From a bacterium (lineage in GTDB: Bacteria; AUK180), in contig JAGLGN010000005.1 of the NCBI GenBank assembly GCA_023144005.1, positions 1-64,000 on the forward strand: a DNA stretch of 64,000 nucleotides, given 5' to 3'. Below, one piece after another: positions 9,258-18,079 of the stretch. The stretch's first letter is position 1; each line of letters begins with the position of its first letter. Under the pieces are notes generated by a model. That model made no database searches and was not told the DNA's origin. It was given only the letters and a program-made list of their open reading frames with translations. Both the position numbers and the translations under genes were made by a program.

Positions 9258-9992
9258 TTATTCGGAAAGCATATCCTTCATTTCATAAAAAGCAGCGGGC
9301 TTGTCAAAGAGAAATAACAGGCATTTGATCGCGCCGACAGCAAAATTATCACGGTCGGATACCCGGTGCGTAAGCTCTACTCTTTCACCCTTGCCCATAA
9401 GAAAGAGTGTATGCTCGCCGGCGACATCGCCGCCTCTTATGGACATTATTCCAAATTCTTTTTTATCTCTGGGCCCGACGGCGCCTGAGCGGCCGTTAAC
9501 CTTTTTCAGATCTCTTCCGCAGGAGGCCGATTTCCATAATTTCAAGGCGGTGCCGCTCGGAGAGTCGGCCTTTCTGGAATGATGGATCTCCATGATCTCA
9601 AGATCAAAATCCTTCAGCTGCTCCGCCAGAAAGCGTGCGGCGGAGAACATAACATTCACTCCCACGCTCATATTCGGGGAATGCAGTATCGGAATATTCT
9701 TTGAGTATGATCGTAATTGCTCATATTGTTCTTCGGTAAATCCGGTAGTCCCGGAAACGAACGGTATCGAAAGTTCAACGGCGCGCTTTGCCGACCGTAG
9801 CGCGAGAACGGGAGAGGAAAAATCAATAATGCCGTCAATATCTTTCATTTCGGCAGCATTGGAAACAATATTCTCTCCGGACACGCTGTCCAATCCCACC
9901 TTGTAAAAGAGACGCGAGTTCAGGTCCAGAAGCCGTGCTACGCGAATACCCATGTCTCCGCCGGCGCCTGCAACCCCAACGCCTTTTTTCAT
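9258..9992 (-). CDS. dapB: 4-hydroxy-tetrahydrodipicolinate reductase
   Basis: DapB performs the NAD(P)H-dependent reduction in the diaminopimelate/lysine pathway. The nucleotide-binding GAGGDMG lies at residues 9-15, GTTGF at 81-85, the catalytic/substrate region EIHHSRKADSPSGTA at 135-149 (His137-His138 and Lys141), and the C-terminal RGGDVAGEHT and SDRDNFAVGA segments follow. At 244 aa it is slightly shorter than E. coli DapB. Its ATG overlaps the dapA stop codon (ATGA). Production of meso-diaminopimelate would support peptidoglycan synthesis. Confidence 0.96.
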   Translation of the reverse strand: MKKGVGVAGAGGDMGIRVARLLDLNSRLFYKVGLDSVSGENIVSNAAEMKDIDGIIDFSSPVLALRSAKRAVELSIPFVSGTTGFTEEQYEQLRSYSKNIPILHSPNMSVGVNVMFSAARFLAEQLKDFDLEIMEIHHSRKADSPSGTALKLWKSASCGRDLKKVNGRSGAVGPRDKKEFGIMSIRGGDVAGEHTLFLMGKGERVELTHRVSDRDNFAVGAIKCLLFLFDKPAAFYEMKDMLSE

Positions 9993-10864
9993 AATACATC
10001 CTTGTCGATCAGTATATCGCGGAAATGGTCCATTTCATCCTTGGGCATGGGTGTAAGCGGTAATCTGAAATTATTCTTCACCATATTAAGAAGGTATAGA
10101 GCGGTTTTTACCGGAACAGGATTTGTTCTTACGAACATTGCCTTGTGAAGTGGATAGAGTTCATTATGGAATTTCTGCGCTTGCGCAGCCTTACCCGCAT
10201 TCCACAGGTCTATGACCTTCTGTACCTTCTTGGGAATAAGGTTAGCAGAAACAGATACAACGCCATGTCCGCCCACAGAAAGAAACGGCAGAAGAGTAAG
10301 GTCATCGCCTGAAAGCATCAGGAATGTGTCCTTGACCCTGTTCTTGATCTCTATTGCCTGATTCATGCAGCCGGATGCTTCTTTGATGCCGATTATATTT
10401 TTCAATTTTGATAATCGACCCACAGTATCGGGAGAGATATTCACGCCGGTACGGCCGGGAACATTATAGAGGATGATCGGCCAGCGGCTTTTCTTGGCAA
10501 TGAACTCATAATGCTGATACAGCGAATCCTGAGGCGGTTTATTGTAATAGGGCGCTACGATGAGCGCGGCGTCCATGCCCGTTTCCTTTGCCATCATCGT
10601 CTTCTTCAGGGAGGCCTTCGTATTATTCGTGCCGGTGCCCGCGAGAAGAGGGATGTGGTTCTTTAATTTCGCGACAGCGAGCCGAAACAATTTTTCCAGC
10701 TCATCATCATTTATACTTGGAGATTCCCCTGTGGTGCCGCCGATAAGCAGAGCCGTGGTATGAGATGACAGGTGAAATTCCAATAGCCTTTTATATGCGT
10801 CATAATCAATTTTTCCATCGTCTGTAAATGGTGTCACAAGTGCAACTGTCGTTCCCTTAAACAT
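9989..10864 (-). CDS. dapA: 4-hydroxy-tetrahydrodipicolinate synthase
   Basis: DapA condenses pyruvate with aspartate semialdehyde, the first committed step to diaminopimelate. The 291-residue barrel has GGTTGESPS at 42-50, YYNKPPQ at 106-112, the YNVPGRTG motif with Tyr133 at 133-140, and the Schiff-base Lys161 in GIKEASG. GGAGG precedes the ATG by 7 nt. The gene overlaps the upstream permease by 8 nt and dapB by 4 nt. Confidence 0.96.
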   Translation of the reverse strand: MFKGTTVALVTPFTDDGKIDYDAYKRLLEFHLSSHTTALLIGGTTGESPSINDDELEKLFRLAVAKLKNHIPLLAGTGTNNTKASLKKTMMAKETGMDAALIVAPYYNKPPQDSLYQHYEFIAKKSRWPIILYNVPGRTGVNISPDTVGRLSKLKNIIGIKEASGCMNQAIEIKNRVKDTFLMLSGDDLTLLPFLSVGGHGVVSVSANLIPKKVQKVIDLWNAGKAAQAQKFHNELYPLHKAMFVRTNPVPVKTALYLLNMVKNNFRLPLTPMPKDEMDHFRDILIDKDVL

Positions 10865-11879
10865 GAATTTCCTCCTTTTTCCTTCCCAACCTTATAGAGA
10901 CCGCGATAATCAGAAGCCCTTCTATTATATATATGATCTCCCTCGGTACAGAGGAGATGATATCGACATAAGAACTTCCCGCGTCAAAGATCCCGAAAAG
11001 AGCCGCGGTCAGCATAATTAACAGCGGCTTGTTCGCGGCCATCAAAGCGACCGCTATACCCAGATATCCGTACCCTTCCGGAAAGGGGGATACGAAATGC
11101 TTGTAAACCCCGCACACCTGTTCGAAACCGGCGAGGCCGGCGATGGCGCCGGATAAAAGCATGGTAAATATTATGTATTTCTTCACCGGAAATCCGGCGA
11201 AGATCGAAGCTTTCTTATTTTCCCCTATTGCGTCAACTGTAAAGCCGAAGACAGTTTTCCTGAAAATATATGCCAAAGCAAGAGCAAGCACAACGGCGAT
11301 AATGAACCCCGAGTTAAGGGAGGTGTCACTGGAAAGAAATTCCAGACGCGGCAGCAATGCGGTGCCCAGTACATTATGAGAATACGGCAGCGAACGGTCT
11401 ACTCTGATCGGTGTTTCCATGATGAGATAATTAGTGAGATTCAAAGCGATATAATTCATCATTATCGTTACGATAACTTCATTGATATTCAGATAAACCT
11501 TCAGCAAAGCCGGGATCAGCGCCCAGAGCGCGCCGCCTCCGGCAGCGCATAGCATCACAATAAAAAGATGCGCGGGCCGCCAGGGAATATTTATATAATA
11601 ACCCGCCATAGCGGCGCAAAGAGCGCCGATAATAAGTTGGCCCTCGACACCGATATTAAACAGCCCGGCGCGAAACGCGACAGCGCATGCAAGGCCGGTA
11701 AACAAGAGCGGTGTCATGAATTGAAGTGAATAGGATATCGCGGAGGTGCTGCCGAGCGCCCCTTTTAAGAGGTTCCAGAAAAAGGAAAAGGGGTTAGCAC
11801 CTCCCATCAGAATAAAAATAAAAACAAGAAATACAACGGATAAAACCGAGGTAAATAGAATCAGATGCCTTCTATTCAC
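10857..11879 (-). CDS. ABC transporter permease, BMP/nucleoside (YufP/NupP-like) type
   Basis: This 340-residue membrane protein matches the branched-chain-type permease superfamily, closest in motif to the nucleoside or BMP-family uptake permeases: FRAGLFNIGVEGQ near 76, an NEVIVTIMMNYIA motif near 140, and a GFEQVCGV segment near 258. About nine to ten membrane helices are visible. Such a transporter normally needs an ATPase, a second permease and a lipoprotein receptor, none of which is in this window. It sits 4 nt after ftsH and overlaps dapA by 8 nt, so it is expressed with housekeeping genes. Either partners are encoded elsewhere or the role has changed. Confidence 0.82.
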   Translation of the reverse strand: MNRRHLILFTSVLSVVFLVFIFILMGGANPFSFFWNLLKGALGSTSAISYSLQFMTPLLFTGLACAVAFRAGLFNIGVEGQLIIGALCAAMAGYYINIPWRPAHLFIVMLCAAGGGALWALIPALLKVYLNINEVIVTIMMNYIALNLTNYLIMETPIRVDRSLPYSHNVLGTALLPRLEFLSSDTSLNSGFIIAVVLALALAYIFRKTVFGFTVDAIGENKKASIFAGFPVKKYIIFTMLLSGAIAGLAGFEQVCGVYKHFVSPFPEGYGYLGIAVALMAANKPLLIMLTAALFGIFDAGSSYVDIISSVPREIIYIIEGLLIIAVSIRLGRKKEEIHV

Positions 11880-11883
11880 CCGA

Positions 11884-13704
11884 TCACTTTTTCTTTACTT
11901 CAAAGCGCTTTACCATTCTTTTCAATTGTTCACCGGTGAGCACTTCCTTAATTATCAATGTTTCCGCAATATGCTCCGCAAGGTCTTTATTTCCCCTCAA
12001 GACTTTTTTGGCGCATTCGAATTGCTCTTCGATCATTCTTCTGATCTCAATATCTATTAATTCTATCGTTTTTTCGCTTATTGTCTTTTGAACGGCTATG
12101 CTTCGACCCAAAAAGATCTCATCACTATCATTGGAAGAATAGAACATCGGACCCAGCTCTTCGCTCATTCCCCATTTTGTGACCATTTTCCTCGTGATAT
12201 CTGTAGCTCTCTGCAGGTCGTTCTCGGCACCTGTGGTTTTTGTATTCATAAAAACCTCTTCGGCGGCGCGTCCTCCCAATAGCGTTGTGACACTGTCTAT
12301 TAAATACTCTTTTGAATAATTATGCAGTTCCTTTTTAGGAAGATGTACCGTTGCGCCCAGCGACATTCCTCTGGGAATTATGGTAACCTTGTGAATGTCC
12401 TCACCGTGTACCATCATAAGCCCCACGAGCGCATGCCCCATCTCATGATAAGCGGTGAGTTTTTTCTCTTCGGGTGAAAGTATCATGGATTTTCTCTCAA
12501 GGCCCATCAATACCTTATCCTTTGCCTCTTCGAAATCCTCCATCTTCACGCTGGCTCTGTTCTTTTTTGCCGCCAGCAGAGCCGCTTCATTGACCAGATT
12601 GGCAAGGTCGGCGCCCGACATACCCGGGGTACCCTTTGCCAGGGTTACGAAATTGACTTTCTTGTGAAGAGGGATCTCCTTGGTATGGACCTTCAGAATT
12701 CCCTTTCTCCCAACAACATCAGGTATCGGCACAACGATCCTTCTGTCGAATCTTCCGGGGCGCAAGAGTGCCGGATCAAGAATATCAGGCCTGTTTGTTG
12801 CGGAAATAATGATCACGCCCTCATTGGATTCAAAGCCGTCCATTTCCACAAGAAGCTGGTTCAATGTCTGCTCCCTTTCATCATGTCCACCGCCCAGTCC
12901 GGCACCTCTGTGCCTGCCTACGGCATCTATCTCATCTATGAATATGATCGAAGGAGCGAGCTGCTTCGCTTTATTAAAGAGGTCACGGACCCTTGAGGCT
13001 CCGACACCCACAAAGAGTTCAACGAATTCCGAGCCGGAAACCGTTAAAAACGGTACATTGGCCTCACCCGCGACGGCCTTCGCCAGCAGGGTTTTACCCG
13101 TTCCGGGAGCTCCTATAAGAAGAACGCCCTTGGGTATCTTTCCGCCGAGCTTTGTGAATTTCTTGGGATTTTTCAGAAATTCTATTATCTCCTCCAATTC
13201 ATTTTTGGCCTCAACACAGCCGGCGACATCGCTGAATTTGATCTTCACATCTTTCTGTATATTGGTTTTCACCTTTCCAAAAGATGTCGCATTGGAATTA
13301 GCCGAATTCAATTGCTTGAATATCATGAAGATTATGACCATTGTCAAGCCCAGAAAGCCGACAGTAGAAAGTATCTCAAAGAATGAGGGGCCCTTTTCCT
13401 TCACACCGATCTTCACATTCTTTTTTACGAGCTCATCTACTATCTCTTTGATCTCCATATCCGGAAGCTGCGTTCGGAATTCCCAGAATTTCTTCTGGTC
13501 GATCTCTATCTCTGTGTTAAATTTCCCATTGATGGTCTTGTTTATGAAAATGACTTCCTTGATATTGCCTTTTGCCAACTCGTGATCAAATCGTGAAAGA
13601 TCGATCGGCGCGATAGAGATATTCATTCCCACTTTGACAAGTACATATGCCAAGGTCATTATAGCCACAATTATCAATATGTCTCTGAGAAAATTCTTCT
13701 TCAT
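11884..13704 (-). CDS. ftsH: ATP-dependent zinc metalloprotease FtsH
   Basis: FtsH degrades misfolded membrane proteins and selected cytosolic regulators. Two N-terminal membrane helices (about 6-25 and 113-130) flank a small periplasmic domain. The AAA+ module shows Walker A GAPGTGKT at 198-205, Walker B FIDEID near 255-260 and the SRH segment ending in RPGRFDR near 315-321. The protease site HEMGH is at 420-424. At 606 aa it is slightly short because the glycine-rich C-terminal tail is absent. GGAGG lies 4 nt before the ATG, which overlaps the tilS stop (ATGA). The tilS-ftsH order is widely conserved. Confidence 0.97.
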   Translation of the reverse strand: MKKNFLRDILIIVAIMTLAYVLVKVGMNISIAPIDLSRFDHELAKGNIKEVIFINKTINGKFNTEIEIDQKKFWEFRTQLPDMEIKEIVDELVKKNVKIGVKEKGPSFFEILSTVGFLGLTMVIIFMIFKQLNSANSNATSFGKVKTNIQKDVKIKFSDVAGCVEAKNELEEIIEFLKNPKKFTKLGGKIPKGVLLIGAPGTGKTLLAKAVAGEANVPFLTVSGSEFVELFVGVGASRVRDLFNKAKQLAPSIIFIDEIDAVGRHRGAGLGGGHDEREQTLNQLLVEMDGFESNEGVIIISATNRPDILDPALLRPGRFDRRIVVPIPDVVGRKGILKVHTKEIPLHKKVNFVTLAKGTPGMSGADLANLVNEAALLAAKKNRASVKMEDFEEAKDKVLMGLERKSMILSPEEKKLTAYHEMGHALVGLMMVHGEDIHKVTIIPRGMSLGATVHLPKKELHNYSKEYLIDSVTTLLGGRAAEEVFMNTKTTGAENDLQRATDITRKMVTKWGMSEELGPMFYSSNDSDEIFLGRSIAVQKTISEKTIELIDIEIRRMIEEQFECAKKVLRGNKDLAEHIAETLIIKEVLTGEQLKRMVKRFEVKKK

Positions 13705-14951
13705 CGTTCCTCCGGTAAAATATTTATATTCGGCGCATCATTAAAAAGGCCCGGAACGGCGACAACAATGCCGGCCTGTTTTATAATGGGATAAACTCCC
13801 CTTAAAAAACCATCAATCCGTTTCTTTTTAAAGATATCAGAAATCTTAGTGCCGCTCTTTTTATGGTCGCCTTCGTGGATAACTTCAATAGTCATGGCAT
13901 CTTCAATTCCACTGATGACCCAGCTCGCGAATGGAATACGCAAAATAACGGATCCATCACTTATCGTCATCTTCGAAAAAGAGAATTTTTCCGCAAATAC
14001 TGAAGGCAGAACAAATAAATGAGCGTAACCTTTAAATATATAATAATTTTCAGATATTTTCAAATAACTTCCGCCGGGAGTGGCATTATGTTTTCTCAAT
14101 TCCTCGAAAAGGGAGCGGTTAAATCGCTTATGCGGAATTCCCAGAATATCGGTGCCGAGCATTTTCAAGGCCTCGAAATATTCACCGGTGATCTCCTTCG
14201 GCAGGGGTGCGCGGTAAACTCCAAGAGAATACGAAAAAAGAGCTTTGTAAAAGGGTGCCATCTGCTCCCTTTCGCGACTGATAAGGTCTTTAGCGCTGCT
14301 GTAGAAATTGAGAAAGTTCTCTTCACAGCCGGAGAAGCGTTTTCTTAGCAGCGGGATCACACGATTTCTCAAGTAATTTCTGGTAAATGCGTCATCATCA
14401 TTTGAGGGGTCTATTCTGTACGGGACCGAGCTTTCTTTCAAGGAGGAAATTATTGATTCCTTTGAGATCTTCCACAATGGCCGAAGAATGGTCAGTCCGT
14501 CCACGGTGGCGTGCGAACCCAGAGAAAATACAGAATCAGCTCCTTTTCCGGACAGGATCTTCATCAAAAAGGTTTCCAAAATGTCATCGGCATTATGCCC
14601 CAGAAAGATCGTTGCGCTGCCTGATACCGCCAGCTGCTCTTTGAAGAACGCATATCTCTCGCCCCTCGCCCAAGCCTCGATACTGCCCGAAGGCTTGGTT
14701 TTGGGTTTGCCTGAAATAAATTTTACACCGAGATCCTTTGCAAGCGATTCAACAAATTTACGGTCATCTACTGAGCCGTTTTTTCTTAATCCGTGATCAA
14801 AGTGCAGGACAGTAATGACTTTTGCGCTTTTCTCATTGGATTTTACCATTGAATGAAGTAAAAATACGGAGTCGGGACCACCGGAAACACCGATAAAAAT
14901 GTGATCTAAATCTGCCGAAATCCCCTGAAGTGCAGGGATGATCTTATACAT
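13701..14951 (-). CDS. tilS: tRNA(Ile)-lysidine synthase
   Basis: TilS attaches lysine to the wobble cytidine of the CAU anticodon of tRNA-Ile2, changing both codon reading and charging. The PP-loop motif SGGPDS is at residues 23-28, and WARGERYAFF near 93 and GHNADDILETF near 118 are the other family landmarks. The 416-residue length leaves room for the C-terminal tRNA-binding domains, which are divergent here. An AGAGGAAT ribosome site precedes the ATG. A tRNA with a CAT anticodon lies only 13 bp upstream on the same strand. Confidence 0.92.
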   Translation of the reverse strand: MYKIIPALQGISADLDHIFIGVSGGPDSVFLLHSMVKSNEKSAKVITVLHFDHGLRKNGSVDDRKFVESLAKDLGVKFISGKPKTKPSGSIEAWARGERYAFFKEQLAVSGSATIFLGHNADDILETFLMKILSGKGADSVFSLGSHATVDGLTILRPLWKISKESIISSLKESSVPYRIDPSNDDDAFTRNYLRNRVIPLLRKRFSGCEENFLNFYSSAKDLISREREQMAPFYKALFSYSLGVYRAPLPKEITGEYFEALKMLGTDILGIPHKRFNRSLFEELRKHNATPGGSYLKISENYYIFKGYAHLFVLPSVFAEKFSFSKMTISDGSVILRIPFASWVISGIEDAMTIEVIHEGDHKKSGTKISDIFKKKRIDGFLRGVYPIIKQAGIVVAVPGLFNDAPNINILPEER

Positions 14952-14964
14952 ATTCCTCTAAAAG

Positions 14965-15040
14965 TAGCGGGACGGGGGATCGAACCCCGGACCTTACGGG
15001 TATGAGCCGTACGCTCTAACCAAAGCTGAGCTATCCCGCC
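14965..15040 (-). tRNA. tRNA with CAT anticodon (elongator Met, or Ile2)
   Basis: The 76-nt cloverleaf has a 7-bp acceptor stem closing with a G1-U72 wobble, a GCTC/GAGC D stem, the anticodon stem TACGG/CCGTA around loop CTCATAC, and the T stem CGGGG/CCCCG. The 3' CCA is not encoded (the sequence after A73 is CTT). CAT could mean elongator methionine or the lysidine-modified isoleucine tRNA. Position next to tilS is suggestive but does not decide the identity. Confidence 0.93.
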
Positions 15041-15049
15041 CAAAAAAAT

Positions 15050-15126
<77 letters not shown>

Positions 15127-15136
15127 TCAAGTGAAC

Positions 15137-15165
15137 ATTATAATGTTTCGGATGTTCTTTGTCAA
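15137..15165 (-). promoter_or_regulatory. promoter of the tRNA-fMet / tRNA(CAT) / tilS unit
   Basis: On the minus strand TTGACA (15160-15165), a 17-bp spacer and TATAAT (15137-15142) make a perfect-consensus promoter 10 bp upstream of tRNA-fMet. Confidence 0.9.
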
Positions 15166-15167
15166 GT

Positions 15168-15195
15168 GCAAAATGCGCCCTCAAGCGCATTTTGC
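15168..15195. repeat. 11-bp perfect stem-loop
   Basis: GCAAAATGCGC and GCGCATTTTGC pair perfectly around a 6-nt loop. It lies directly upstream of the -35 box of the tRNA promoter and downstream of the membrane-protein gene at 15314. No T-run follows on either strand, so an intrinsic terminator is not supported. Confidence 0.6.
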
Positions 15196-15220
15196 GTGTG
15201 ACATGTGACGTTTGGTTGTG

Positions 15221-15248
15221 TCGTCATGTCGCAATTGCGACATGACGA
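15221..15248. repeat. 28-bp perfect palindrome
   Basis: The sequence from 15221 to 15248 is its own reverse complement over all 28 bp, centred on CGCAATTGCG. It lies between the tRNA promoter and the stop codon of the gene at 15314. Heptad-like GTGTGAC and ATGTGAC units precede it. Confidence 0.75.
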
Positions 15249-15313
15249 ATTGCAATTAATCTTAAAAACAACTCAATTTGCAGCAAATGCAAAGATTGTC
15301 CAAGAAATTCAAG

Positions 15314-16699
15314 TTAATTCAAAATTATCGGTTCAAAATATTTAAATGCCTTTTTATAAGGATTTTCATCCGGAATAGTTGCTTTCTCAATGTCAATTCC
15401 CAATTTTATCTTCCCGGCCTCCAGAATCTCATAAACAATCGGGGCGCCGGACATATTATCCAGAAGGATCTCAGGATCAAGCCCCAGTACATTTAGATCC
15501 CGGGGATACTCCCCTTTCTCACCCTTATATTTTTTCAGTTGTGCAGCGATATCGACCAGTTTCATTCTCTGGTCAGTAGCAAGGAACTTGAGGTATACAT
15601 AATCAAGTCCCGGATAAATAATTCGCCATATCATTGATTTGAGAATCTCTTTTTCATACTTGCTTTGTTCTGTGTAAATATCATTCCATTTGGCATTTTT
15701 GATCTTTTCATACAATTCTGTAATCGGTTCGTAACCATTCGCCAAGCTCATAAACGGTGAAAAACCGGTCTTAATAAAGAGGAGCCGGAAGGAAAAATAT
15801 TCATACATCTGTCTTAGAAAATTTGGAGTTCCCCGATCCCCACGGCTGCTCATGCTCATCACATCTATGAGTTCAATGCATGAAGTATTTTCGACTATAT
15901 ACACCATCTGTAATTGCTCAAAATATACTGTTTCGGCGATATTTTTTCCATGCTCTGAGCGCAGCATCTTCGAGATCTCCTGAAGCTCGGCACCTCGAAA
16001 AGAATCCTTACTTATACCGCACTCTACCGCAGATAACAATATTGAGTCACAAGCGGTCTTGATCATCTCGGAAATCAATGTGGGAAAACCTTTCGGGAGA
16101 TCCGCGGATAAAATAAATCCTGCTTTCAGGACTTCTAATGCCTCCTCATTCTTCCCATTGTTTAGATAATATTTCGCAAGAACGCTCATATATTTCGTAG
16201 TCTGCTTTAATACCACAATTTTGGGAAATCTTGCATTTTCCTGGTCCTTGAAATTATAAGGGATATGACAATACTTGCATTTCGCTCCTTTCAATATCGA
16301 TTCTTCCAGCCCGGAGTATTTTTCAATTTCACTTATTACATCCTCAGAGAGCTCCGTTTTGTCATAATCAGCCAGAATAATACTTTTGCTGGATGCAAAT
16401 TCCGCGAAATTTCCGTTTGAGTAATGATCCCACGCATTTTCATCCGACTCATCCTCATATTGACCCATGCTGTTATTTTTCACAGTCTCCTGATATTTCT
16501 CAAGATAGGTATCCAATCTCTTCCTATATGGGCGAAGTGAAGCTTTCCCTATCCTGTCGGAGAGCTCCCCTATTAACGCTATCAATATCAGCAAGCCGAC
16601 AAATATCCCCAGAATCCAAAGAATACCTTTCATGACTATTTTATCCGTTTTCCGGGAAGTTATCTGCATCTTTTTTCTAATATTACCCTTTTTATCCAT
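15314..16699 (-). CDS. hypothetical membrane-anchored protein
   Basis: I do not recognise this 461-residue protein with confidence. The ATG at 16699 is chosen because AAAGGAG lies 6 nt upstream; an earlier in-frame ATG would overlap that ribosome site. One membrane helix lies at about 23-46, after a basic cytoplasmic tail. The rest is helical, with a TPR-like patch (KYYLNNGKNEEALEVLKAG near 182-200) and one CxxC pair (CKYC near 143). The C-terminal part (about 380-445) has a stretch of the form LKKYKGEKGEYPRDLNVLG followed by a predicted beta hairpin, which resembles segments in envelope proteins related to pseudopilin-like domains; this is a weak comparison. It appears to be a single-gene unit with its own extended -10 promoter. 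Confidence 0.7.
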   Translation of the reverse strand: MDKKGNIRKKMQITSRKTDKIVMKGILWILGIFVGLLILIALIGELSDRIGKASLRPYRKRLDTYLEKYQETVKNNSMGQYEDESDENAWDHYSNGNFAEFASSKSIILADYDKTELSEDVISEIEKYSGLEESILKGAKCKYCHIPYNFKDQENARFPKIVVLKQTTKYMSVLAKYYLNNGKNEEALEVLKAGFILSADLPKGFPTLISEMIKTACDSILLSAVECGISKDSFRGAELQEISKMLRSEHGKNIAETVYFEQLQMVYIVENTSCIELIDVMSMSSRGDRGTPNFLRQMYEYFSFRLLFIKTGFSPFMSLANGYEPITELYEKIKNAKWNDIYTEQSKYEKEILKSMIWRIIYPGLDYVYLKFLATDQRMKLVDIAAQLKKYKGEKGEYPRDLNVLGLDPEILLDNMSGAPIVYEILEAGKIKLGIDIEKATIPDENPYKKAFKYFEPIILN

Positions 16700-16724
16700 G
16701 ATTTCTCCTTTCTTCATTTGATTA

Positions 16725-16733
16725 ATTATACCA
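16725..16733 (-). promoter_or_regulatory. extended -10 promoter element
   Basis: On the minus strand TGGTATAAT (16725-16733) is a perfect extended -10 element, 25 nt before the ATG at 16699. It precedes a clear ribosome site. Confidence 0.65.
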
Positions 16734-16876
16734 TTTCAAGAATGAAACGCAAAGCCGGATATAAAGACGGTGCCTGGCTAACATTTTGAGTTTTTCTAAG
16801 TGTCAATAATCCTAAAGGTGAATAGCATTTTCGTATGTTCTACCGGGCTGCTGGTTCACTGGGTCCACTAATGTCT

Positions 16877-17482
16877 TTATTGTGGGAGAAACCAATACGA
16901 ATTAAAACCGTAGAGTTGAGTCATGGAACCTTTCGGCATTTGTCTTGCGGCATTAAAAGTATTCAAATAATCTCCAACGCCAAATAGTAAACTAAAAAAG
17001 GCAAAACTTAATAACACTCTTGACAATTTTTTGAACTCCATTGGGATAAAAAGCCAAATAATAAGAGGCGTCAAACCAAAGATGATGCTCGGGAGAAGGC
17101 ATAAAATAATAAACCTTGATTTTGAAATGGGAAAAGCAGAATGCACAAAAGCCATACCGCCTTGAGGATAGAACCATATATTAGCCTCCGCATCTTTCGG
17201 AAGAACAAGGGCATGGAGAATTTCATGAGGTACGACCATTAAGAGAGCCAATAATATTCCCCAAATATCAAATACATCCAAAAAAACCATATTAAACACA
17301 TAAGTCGGCTTGACAAGAGCTGCAATGCATACGAGAATAATTACCGGAATAATATATATCCACGCTGCCGAATTTAGCTCTGAAGGCGTATTCGGCTCTT
17401 TGAACTTCACCGCATTTTCCGGAAGCTCCCCTACTTCTAATTGTTCTTCGTTTTTATATATTCCCTTCCATTTCAATTTCAT
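16877..17482 (-). CDS. DUF3267-type putative membrane zincin peptidase
   Basis: This 201-residue protein has four to five membrane helices and a zinc-protease motif HEILH at residues 86-90 inside VVPHEILHALVLP. This is the signature of the DUF3267 family of putative membrane metallopeptidases, which lack a known substrate. A small ~40-residue N-terminal soluble segment precedes the first helix. The gene stands between the unknown gene at 15314 and the GDYXXLXY/DUF2157 pair on the same strand, with a spacer of about 54 bp to the latter. Confidence 0.75.
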   Translation of the reverse strand: MKLKWKGIYKNEEQLEVGELPENAVKFKEPNTPSELNSAAWIYIIPVIILVCIAALVKPTYVFNMVFLDVFDIWGILLALLMVVPHEILHALVLPKDAEANIWFYPQGGMAFVHSAFPISKSRFIILCLLPSIIFGLTPLIIWLFIPMEFKKLSRVLLSFAFFSLLFGVGDYLNTFNAARQMPKGSMTQLYGFNSYWFLPQ

Positions 17483-17536
17483 CGGATTAAATATGGGGAC
17501 GGTGTTTCACTTCTTTCACTTACTGTCCCTGAAATA

Positions 17537-18079
17537 CTATTTTTGGCTTTCTTTATCCAGAAATTCCAATACCGGTATATTTTTCAAGTATAATTCTTCT
17601 AAAACAGCGCTGCCATACTTGATCTTGACACTGATATATGCCGAAGAGCTTTCTCTGGATCGTTTATATGCCTTCTCCGCTTCAAGGGCCTTGGAATCCT
17701 CAATATAATACCTATCGTAAGGAAGAGCGATCCTCCCGTTAACCCTCTGAACAAAGGTTTTGAAATATAGCTGGGATTGAGGCTTTTTAGGCGCAACGCC
17801 CTTGATACTGGCAAAGCCCTCATTATCAACTTCAAGCAAGGCATATACTTTCTGGCCTCTGTGGTATTCATTTTTATCCGACTCAGGAATTCTATATGAT
17901 ACATCAAGCGCTATATAGCGCCCGCGGAAAGCGTCGTATGGATCAACCGGCTGTACCTTGATCTTGATCCGAGTACCTGTTCTGAGGATGTTCTCTTTTC
18001 TAACAATAATAGAAAGAAGAAGCAGGACCTGCAGCATCGCGACAATGATAAATATTTGTAAAATAGTTTTAGTCTTCAT
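17537..18079 (-). CDS. GDYXXLXY domain protein
   Basis: The 180-residue protein has one N-terminal membrane helix and an extracytoplasmic domain with PVDPYDAFRGRYIALDVSY near residues 43-61, the conserved signature of the GDYXXLXY family. Members usually accompany DUF2157/DUF4401 membrane proteins, and here the gene overlaps the DUF2157 gene by ATGA. The function of the pair is unknown; an envelope role is inferred only from topology. Confidence 0.85.
   Translation of the reverse strand: MKTKTILQIFIIVAMLQVLLLLSIIVRKENILRTGTRIKIKVQPVDPYDAFRGRYIALDVSYRIPESDKNEYHRGQKVYALLEVDNEGFASIKGVAPKKPQSQLYFKTFVQRVNGRIALPYDRYYIEDSKALEAEKAYKRSRESSSAYISVKIKYGSAVLEELYLKNIPVLEFLDKESQK

Noticed and set aside
12680-13585. 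A 301-codon plus-strand open frame
   Set aside because: It is antisense to ftsH, is rich in Ser/Pro as expected for a shadow frame, and has no ribosome site.
15168-15195. Rho-independent terminator for the gene at 15314
   Set aside because: The stem is perfect but no T-run follows on either strand.
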